64,000 nucleotides of DNA. Source: Bdellovibrio sp047344985. Its GTDB lineage: Bacteria > Bdellovibrionota > Bdellovibrionia > Bdellovibrionales > Bdellovibrionaceae. Below the pieces are notes generated by a model, which was not told the DNA's origin, did not search any database, and worked only from the letters and a program-made list of their open reading frames with translations. Of this stretch, positions 58,960 to 64,000 are shown in pieces. The stretch is taken from assembly GCF_047344985.1 (NCBI RefSeq), contig NZ_CP178861.1, forward strand, positions 124,001 to 188,000, in the 5' to 3' direction. The position numbers and the translations under genes were made by a program. Position 1 is the stretch's first letter, and every line of letters starts with the position of its first letter.

Positions 58960-60153
58960 TTACTGATTTTCTTGACTAATCAGGTTCGCATAATCTTTGG
59001 CAAGATTTAAAAAGCTGTCATAAGAGCCAGATTTTTCTAAGCTCTTAAGAAGTTTTGTGCCGTCTTGCTGAGCTCCGTGCCTTAATCCCATTTGATTTGC
59101 TAAATAGAGAGACATCTCCTGTCCATCCTGGATGTCTTTTTTGCTGACGGCCTTTGCCGGATCTAAATCAAAATACACGTCAAATCTTTCACGAACTAAA
59201 AAGACATCATTTCCACTTTGGATAAAACCATAAGGCCCGGCTGCTTTTTCAGAAGGACGATAAACTTTGCTGACTTCAGTAAAACGATCCAAAGCATCGG
59301 GTTGAACGGCAAAGAGAGAAGAGGCAGGATCCGTTTCTAATTTAAACTCCCAAACATGTCTTTGTCCTTTTTTCTCAAGCAAAAACCAGAAGCGTGGAAG
59401 TCCCATGCTGCCGCCTGAATCCTTGATGCGGTAACCGACATCCAAAATAGAATGATCTTGAATTAAATTTTTAAATGTTTCTAAAGACCGCTTATAAAGG
59501 TCTTGAATTTCTTTAGGAGCCGTCGTCAATGAAGAGACCGGTGCATTGCCGCTAAATTTTTTATTCTGTGAAATCTTATCTAAATACTTTTCTTGTCGTT
59601 GACTGAACTTGTCCGCGGATTTGGATTCCACAGAGGTTAGATAATCCGGTTTCGCCATGGTCTGACCTGACAAGCCATCTAAGTAAGCATTGTAAAGATC
59701 TTTGGGGTGTACTTTAAATCCTGAAATCTGATTTCCAACGAAATATCTTAAAAAATCTCCCGCCAAAGGAGCATTCACACCGGAGTCGTCAACGTCGATC
59801 AAGGCGTATTCACGCTTGCCATTTTTAAGAGGAATGTCGCCAAAGTTTAGAATGTGCGGATCACCAGAAACAACCCCACGGGCTTCAAGGAGCGGAGACT
59901 TTTGTGAGCGAAGCCAGTTCCAGTAGTGAGGAGCGTTGGATCGAAACCCCATAAATAAATCTGCGGAAACTTTTCTCCACGAGCCATCAATCGCTGGGGA
60001 TTTTGCAGAGCCTTCAGCAGAAAATAAAGGGCCGCAAGCAGGGCCTTTCGCATAAACAGAAGCGGGCGCTAAAACGGTCAGCGACGTCAAAAGGCTCGAC
60101 AGGAAAAGTCTGTGAGATATCGCTAAAACATTTTTCAGTAAGGGTTTTGTCAT
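58960..60153 (-). CDS. Exported DUF2252-family protein
   Basis: 397 residues from ATG 60153 (TTG 60171 is an upstream alternative). Signal peptide (LFLSSLLTSLTVLAPASVYA). The DUF2252 core has GDPHILNFGDIPLKNG and YALIDVDDSGVNAPLAGDFLRY, which parallel the catalytic loop and metal-binding Asp of aminoglycoside-phosphotransferase/kinase-like folds, and LVRERFDVYFDLD plus ANQMGLRHGAQ near the end. An exported kinase-like fold is unusual. Function unknown. A TGTCT-N7-AGACA site lies 56 bases upstream. Confidence 0.82.
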   Translation of the reverse strand: MTKPLLKNVLAISHRLFLSSLLTSLTVLAPASVYAKGPACGPLFSAEGSAKSPAIDGSWRKVSADLFMGFRSNAPHYWNWLRSQKSPLLEARGVVSGDPHILNFGDIPLKNGKREYALIDVDDSGVNAPLAGDFLRYFVGNQISGFKVHPKDLYNAYLDGLSGQTMAKPDYLTSVESKSADKFSQRQEKYLDKISQNKKFSGNAPVSSLTTAPKEIQDLYKRSLETFKNLIQDHSILDVGYRIKDSGGSMGLPRFWFLLEKKGQRHVWEFKLETDPASSLFAVQPDALDRFTEVSKVYRPSEKAAGPYGFIQSGNDVFLVRERFDVYFDLDPAKAVSKKDIQDGQEMSLYLANQMGLRHGAQQDGTKLLKSLEKSGSYDSFLNLAKDYANLISQENQ

Positions 60154-60208
60154 ATCTTTTTTAGAATTCAAAAAGAGCGCCTAAGTCATCTCTTATTTGC
60201 GTCACCAC

Positions 60209-60225
60209 TGTCTAAGAATAAGACA
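60209..60225. promoter_or_regulatory. TGTCT-N7-AGACA palindrome (perfect copy) in a divergent gap
   Basis: TGTCT (60209-60213), AAGAATA, AGACA (60221-60225). It lies 56 bases from the DUF2252 start and 114 bases from the lipoprotein start at 60339, so it could serve both divergent genes. Confidence 0.5.
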
Positions 60226-60338
60226 CTTTAGGTTCTTGTCACGTGAAGATCTGCTTTATATTGCAAGACAGTCATTTTTGAAGTGGTCCCATATTTGCTC
60301 CTTTTTCGCCGAGGACGTTTTTTGAAAACGAGTTTGTT

Positions 60339-61370
60339 ATGAAATTAAATATGCCTTTAGCAATGACGATTTTCACGTTGGCTCTGAGTGCTTGCTCAAA
60401 TGGCGGTGGCGGCGGAAACGCTCCGGTCACTCCCATTACACCCAACAGCCCGGCTCCAACGACGACAGTTCCTGATGTCGTCGGTGAATTTACTTACGAA
60501 TACAAGTTCAACGGTTGCTCGACAGGAAAACACAAACTCCTTTCAAAAAAAGAATATTGCGACGCTCTTTTGAATGATGCTCTTAATAATAACTGTGCTC
60601 GCGAACTTCGTATCGAAGGCTACAATCGCAGTTGCACAACGATTCAACCTGCAAATCCAGGAATGTTGCCGGCGGCAAGCACAGCCCGCTGTATTGTGAA
60701 CGGCATGGATTTGAAAGATCGCACGTTCCTTGACAACATCAACCCGTTTAACCCACAAAGACGCCAGAGCTTCCGCGACATTTTCTGGGATGCGCGTAAA
60801 CAACAGTCCTACAATATTCTTTTTTCTGCGGTCGATTCTTATGGAAAAGCGAGCTTCGTCATGACGCCAGCGTCGGGAACTTATTCGGCTATGGGTCAGA
60901 TTCAGTTGCAGCAAAAAAAAGGCATGGACACCTTCTCTGTAACTTCTGGTTTAGGATCGCAAATTCGCATGGTCGTGACGAACTACAATATGGAAAAGGA
61001 AGTCGAGACGGTGTGCCTTTCTGACAAGTCGTTCAAAAAATCGAAAGTCGACTTGAGTCGTGTGCGCTGTACCTACCGCTTGGGTGACATGAGTGATCGC
61101 AGCCCTTCTAAAGAAGAGGTTTTTGCCTGGGACACTCGTCACGAAATTCAAAAAGAAATTTTCCGCAGTCGTCAGAGAGAATCCATTGTCGTTCGTCTGA
61201 AACCCGCATCCCAAGGGCAAGAGGAGCGAGTGGAGATTGAAGCAATTGAGGTGGATTTAGATAAAACTTTGAAAGCGGAAAGCACCTTGAACGAAGGTCT
61301 GCAAGTTCGCTATCAAGGCCGTCAGTCCAGGACCGATCTTGTGGTCTCTTGTGCGCCCGCGTCAAAATAA
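60339..61370 (+). CDS. Lipoprotein of unknown function
   Basis: 343 residues with lipobox ALSAC and a following SNGGGGG, then a Pro/Thr-rich linker (~27-45). The mature domain has several cysteines (FNGCSTGKHK, KEYCDALL, NNCAREL, NRSCTT, ARCIVNG, RCTYRLG) likely to be disulfide-bonded. No family recognised. The Gly run after the lipid-anchored Cys resembles that of the metalloprotease lipoprotein at 42701-44677. Confidence 0.75.
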   Translation: MKLNMPLAMTIFTLALSACSNGGGGGNAPVTPITPNSPAPTTTVPDVVGEFTYEYKFNGCSTGKHKLLSKKEYCDALLNDALNNNCARELRIEGYNRSCTTIQPANPGMLPAASTARCIVNGMDLKDRTFLDNINPFNPQRRQSFRDIFWDARKQQSYNILFSAVDSYGKASFVMTPASGTYSAMGQIQLQQKKGMDTFSVTSGLGSQIRMVVTNYNMEKEVETVCLSDKSFKKSKVDLSRVRCTYRLGDMSDRSPSKEEVFAWDTRHEIQKEIFRSRQRESIVVRLKPASQGQEERVEIEAIEVDLDKTLKAESTLNEGLQVRYQGRQSRTDLVVSCAPASK

Positions 61371-61395
61371 CTGAAATTAGGTCTAAATATCTGCA

Positions 61396-61424
61396 TTGAC
61401 TCTGCTTTTCATCGCTCCTAGACT
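61396..61424 (+). promoter_or_regulatory. Sigma-70-type promoter of mreB
   Basis: TTGACT (61396-61401), exactly 17 bases, TAGACT (61419-61424). The predicted start is near 61431, which leaves a short leader before ATG 61448 and argues for that start codon over GTG 61436. Confidence 0.6.
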
Positions 61425-61447
61425 TGGAATGAAAAGTGAGAGTCAGC

Positions 61448-62491
61448 ATGAGTTTTTTTGACAAAGTTCAAGATTATTTTTCGAATGATATTGCCATCGA
61501 CCTTGGCACCGCGAACACCCTAGTTTACGTCAAAGGACGCGGGATTATTCTCGATGAGCCTTCTGTTGTTGCGGTTCAAAAAAATTATCGCGGAATGCAG
61601 AATCGTGTTCTTGCTGTAGGTAAAGAAGCCAAGGACATGCTTGGTCGTACACCTGGAAGCATCGTTGCGATTCGTCCGATCAAAGACGGTGTTATCGCCG
61701 ACTTCGAAGTGACTCAATCCATGCTTAAATACTTCATCGGAAAATCTTTGGGCGAGAAAAAATCTTTCATCCGTCCACGCATCATCATCTGTGTTCCTTA
61801 CGGAATCACTCAAGTTGAGAAACGCGCGGTGAAAGAAGCAGCTCAATCCGCAGGCGCTCGTGAAGTGTACTTGATCGAAGAGCCAATGGCAGCGGCGATC
61901 GGCGCAGGTCTTCCAATCACGGAACCATCAGGCAACATGGTTGTCGATATGGGTGGTGGTACAACAGGTGTCGCGGTGATTTCTTTGGGCGGTATCGTTT
62001 ACTGTAAATCAATCAAAGTTGCCGGTGATAAATTTGATGAAGCGATCGTGAACTACGTTCGCCGCCAATTCAACTTGTTGATCGGTGAAAGAACTGCTGA
62101 AAACATCAAAATCCAAATCGGAAACGCTTATCCATTCGAAGAAGAAAAATCCATGGAGATCAAAGGCCGTGACCTCGTAGCGGGCGCGCCTAAGACAATC
62201 GAAATCACTTCTTCGCAAGTGAACGATGCTTTGATGGATCCTTTGTCTGAAGTTGTCGACGCTGTTCGCACAGCACTTGAAAAAACTCCGCCAGAACTTG
62301 CTTCTGATATCGTGGATAACGGTATCGTATTGACGGGCGGGGGAGCATTGCTTGCGAACCTGGATGTCCTTTTGAGAGAGAGAACTGGACTCCCAGTTTC
62401 TATCGCAGAAGATCCACTGAGTTGTGTTGTGATGGGTTCGGGTAAAGTTCTCGACCAGCTAGACCTTCTCAGACAGCTTACAGTCGATTAG
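61448..62491 (+). CDS. mreB: Rod-shape-determining actin homologue MreB
   Basis: 347 residues from ATG 61448. Actin-fold phosphate loops IAIDLGTANTLVYVKGRG and MVVDMGGGTTGVAVISLGG, VYLIEEPMAAAIGAGL and the C-terminal LTGGGALLANLD. It forms membrane-bound filaments that guide the elongasome. Bdellovibrio is known to carry two mreB genes with different roles in predatory growth, so this may be one of them. mreC and mreD do not follow; instead a sigma-like/anti-sigma-like pair does. Confidence 0.96.
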   Translation: MSFFDKVQDYFSNDIAIDLGTANTLVYVKGRGIILDEPSVVAVQKNYRGMQNRVLAVGKEAKDMLGRTPGSIVAIRPIKDGVIADFEVTQSMLKYFIGKSLGEKKSFIRPRIIICVPYGITQVEKRAVKEAAQSAGAREVYLIEEPMAAAIGAGLPITEPSGNMVVDMGGGTTGVAVISLGGIVYCKSIKVAGDKFDEAIVNYVRRQFNLLIGERTAENIKIQIGNAYPFEEEKSMEIKGRDLVAGAPKTIEITSSQVNDALMDPLSEVVDAVRTALEKTPPELASDIVDNGIVLTGGGALLANLDVLLRERTGLPVSIAEDPLSCVVMGSGKVLDQLDLLRQLTVD

Positions 62492-62545
62492 TATTAAGAA
62501 GTTGCTTCCAATTTTTGGACAGCTTCTCTTGTAAAAAAGGTGTCA

Positions 62546-63016
62546 ATGACTGAGGCCGACGTACAATCTATCGCTTTGTTTTTCTACTTTGCTTTGCTCG
62601 ATGATCAAAAAGCGATAGAGGCTTCATCCCAGGCTCTGGCCCTTGGTCGAGCTCGCAAACAAAGAAATCCTAACTTAAAAAATTCTGTCGCGATTGTGGC
62701 TGCCACCAAATCAGTGTGGGACCGCTACAAAGCGCGTGTGGCTCGTGGTCGTCCGAACACGTCTGTTGAATCCGGTTGGTTGATTCCCGAAGGCATAGAT
62801 CTAGGCCCTTGGCGCGAATTTCAAAAATCGGCTTCCGAGGACGAGCTTTTAACTGTGATCTGGTCTAAAATTTTAAGAATTGAAGATGATGATATTTCAG
62901 AAGGCTTGGGGATTACTCAAGGCACGATTCGCTATCGTTTGGGACGGGCGCTTCGTAAATTGGGAAGCATGACTCAAGGTGTGAGTAAGTTAAAGCATGG
63001 CTCAGCAGGAAAATAA
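62546..63016 (+). CDS. Putative sigma-factor-like DNA-binding protein
   Basis: 156 residues from ATG 62546, with AAAAAAGG 5 bases upstream; GTG 62540 is less likely. The C-terminal DDISEGLGITQGTIRYRLGRALRKLG resembles sigma-70 region 4 or a LuxR-like HTH, and residues ~1-60 are helical (SIALFFYFALLDDQKAIEASSQALALGRARKQ), as in region 2. It is shorter than normal ECF sigma factors and lacks a clear -10-binding motif. The overlap with the next gene (anti-sigma-like) supports the pairing. Confidence 0.6.
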   Translation: MTEADVQSIALFFYFALLDDQKAIEASSQALALGRARKQRNPNLKNSVAIVAATKSVWDRYKARVARGRPNTSVESGWLIPEGIDLGPWREFQKSASEDELLTVIWSKILRIEDDDISEGLGITQGTIRYRLGRALRKLGSMTQGVSKLKHGSAGK

Positions 63017-63974
63017 AATTCCACTTTCCAAAAAAGGCAAAAGGGAGATTTCTCCTTTTATTGGCCATGAACTTCTTTATGACTATCTTTCTGGCAGTCT
63101 GGATAAAGAACGTCGCGCGGCCGTTGAAGATCACGTGAAATTTTCACGAGACGCTCAATTAGATCTAACGAAAATTCAGAATGGTCAAACATATGCGGAA
63201 CGATTGGCCGACACGGTGGTGTCTCAACCGATCATCGCGCAAATCAGTGCTCCTTCAAGTTATCTTTCAGTTTTGATGCAAAAATCCAACTTCGATAAAT
63301 GGCCTCAAGGTTTGAAGTGGGGATTGGAAGCTCTTGTCGTTGTCGTGGCCATAGTGACTTTGCTTACGGTGACTCCATGGCAAAAAGTTATGCAGCTGGG
63401 TGTAGGCACGGGATCAAAAGAAGTTGTTTTGGCAGAAGTTTCAAAAAATACGTCCTCAGAAACGCCTCCCGTGGTTGAAGAAAAACCAGAGTTTATCGAT
63501 GAAGGTGTAAGCAAAGAAACTCCGAAAGAGCACGGAAAAGAAGCGGCCAAAGAAACAGCGGTTGCTAAGACGGAAGCGCCAAAACCTTCTCCAACGGCGA
63601 CGACTGCGGCAACAACAGCGTCTGTTCCCAAAAAAGAAGAAAAACCTGCAGCTGAAACAGCTCCAGCCGCGGCTTCTGGCGGATTTCTTTATCGTGGTGA
63701 AATTGCGGTGACTAATATTGACGTCATCGGTCCGAAGATCACTGAAAAAATCAATGAACTAGGCGGTCGTAAAGCCGGTTCCGTGGAACTCGGTTGGAAA
63801 AAAACGCCGGGATCAATGTACTATCACTTCACAATTCCTGAAGCAAAATATCAGGATCTACTGACGTTCTTAGGAACTTATGGAAAACCTAAGATCGGTA
63901 AAGAAAAACATCCGCGCGTTATGCCTGACGGGATCGTGCGTATGATTATCACAGTGGATGAAGCTAAAAAGTGA
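62997..63974 (+). CDS. Putative transmembrane anti-sigma-like protein
   Basis: 325 residues. N-terminal cytoplasmic segment GHELLYDYLSGSLDKERRAAVEDHVKFS resembles the anti-sigma zinc-finger helix bundle but lacks the His/Cys ligands. One membrane helix (GLEALVVVVAIVTLLTVTPW) follows, then a long Lys/Glu/Pro/Ala-rich linker (~150-235), then a C-terminal alpha/beta domain (YRGEIAVTNIDVIGPKITEKINELGG, YHFTIPEAKYQDLLTFLGTYGK) resembling DUF4349-type domains. It starts 20 bases inside the previous gene. Likely a membrane signalling partner. Confidence 0.65.
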   Translation: MAQQENKIPLSKKGKREISPFIGHELLYDYLSGSLDKERRAAVEDHVKFSRDAQLDLTKIQNGQTYAERLADTVVSQPIIAQISAPSSYLSVLMQKSNFDKWPQGLKWGLEALVVVVAIVTLLTVTPWQKVMQLGVGTGSKEVVLAEVSKNTSSETPPVVEEKPEFIDEGVSKETPKEHGKEAAKETAVAKTEAPKPSPTATTAATTASVPKKEEKPAAETAPAAASGGFLYRGEIAVTNIDVIGPKITEKINELGGRKAGSVELGWKKTPGSMYYHFTIPEAKYQDLLTFLGTYGKPKIGKEKHPRVMPDGIVRMIITVDEAKK

Positions 63975-64000
63975 AAACCCTAAGGAAGAAACCTAAAAGA

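Noticed and set aside
1..64000. CRISPR array, rRNA, tRNA, prophage or insertion sequence
   Set aside because: No regularly spaced repeats, no tRNA-like clover leaf in the gaps, no integrase or transposase reading frame was seen.

Overview
The window reads as chromosomal DNA of a Gram-negative, flagellated, predatory-type bacterium, most likely Bdellovibrio or a close relative (Bdellovibrionota). This is inferred from content, not from a database search. The evidence is a complete TolQ-TolR-TolA/TonB-TolB envelope system, MotA/MotB, MreB, many exported proteins and lipoproteins of unknown function, an Rrf2-regulated SUF operon, moderate GC, and very dense coding with 1-, 4- and 8-base gene overlaps. 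I see no rRNA, tRNA, CRISPR array, prophage or insertion sequence. The only mobile-type features are a HigB/HigA-like toxin-antitoxin pair and short palindromic repeats.

Layout. 1-6351: operon for N-succinyl arginine/ornithine catabolism (AstC-like, M20 deacylase, AstA, AstD) ending in the peptidoglycan lytic transglycosylase MltG. 6431-15892: hybrid histidine kinase, aspartate kinase, nitroreductase, DusB, TypA/BipA and an ABC-2 transporter. 15894-18688 (minus): four-gene envelope operon (PAP2 phosphatase, SDR, MtgA, DUF523). 18781-20291: MotA/MotB. 20386-26435 (minus): exported proteins of unknown role, including a 941-residue orphan and a DUF3015/DUF4105 pair. 26547-28661: thioredoxin, small exported proteins, cyclophilin. 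28697-35336 (minus): GlnE, TolB, TolA/TonB, TolR, TolQ and an inactive-looking GDPD-fold protein. 35506-41226: sufR-B-C-D-S-nfu. 41338-44677: small orphans and a lipoprotein metalloprotease. 45027-51659: xseA-xseB-ispA, a toxin-antitoxin pair on the opposite strand, tlyA, a degenerate patatin lipoprotein and PepP. 51698-60153: mostly minus-strand exported proteins plus GlpD. 60339-63974: lipoprotein, MreB and a sigma-like/anti-sigma-like pair.

How the genes work together. Cell-wall and envelope functions recur: MltG, MtgA, PAP2, Tol, MreB, an AsmA-like protein and several exported proteins. The succinyl pathway and GlpD fit use of amino acids and glycerol phosphate as carbon and energy sources. 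The SUF operon is preceded by its own Fe-S-type regulator and a 25-bp palindrome overlapping a putative -10 box.

Most interesting signals: (i) a 17-bp palindromic motif, TGTCT-N7-AGACA, found five times in gaps upstream of genes for exported proteins; (ii) an ast-type cluster in which an M20 hydrolase may replace AstB/AstE; (iii) two proteins that keep an enzyme fold but lack its catalytic residues (GDPD-like and patatin-like); (iv) a sigma-like/anti-sigma-like pair behind mreB; (v) a repeated GGTACC-based palindrome placed directly at stop codons; (vi) structured elements, including a hairpin whose 3' arm abuts a start codon.
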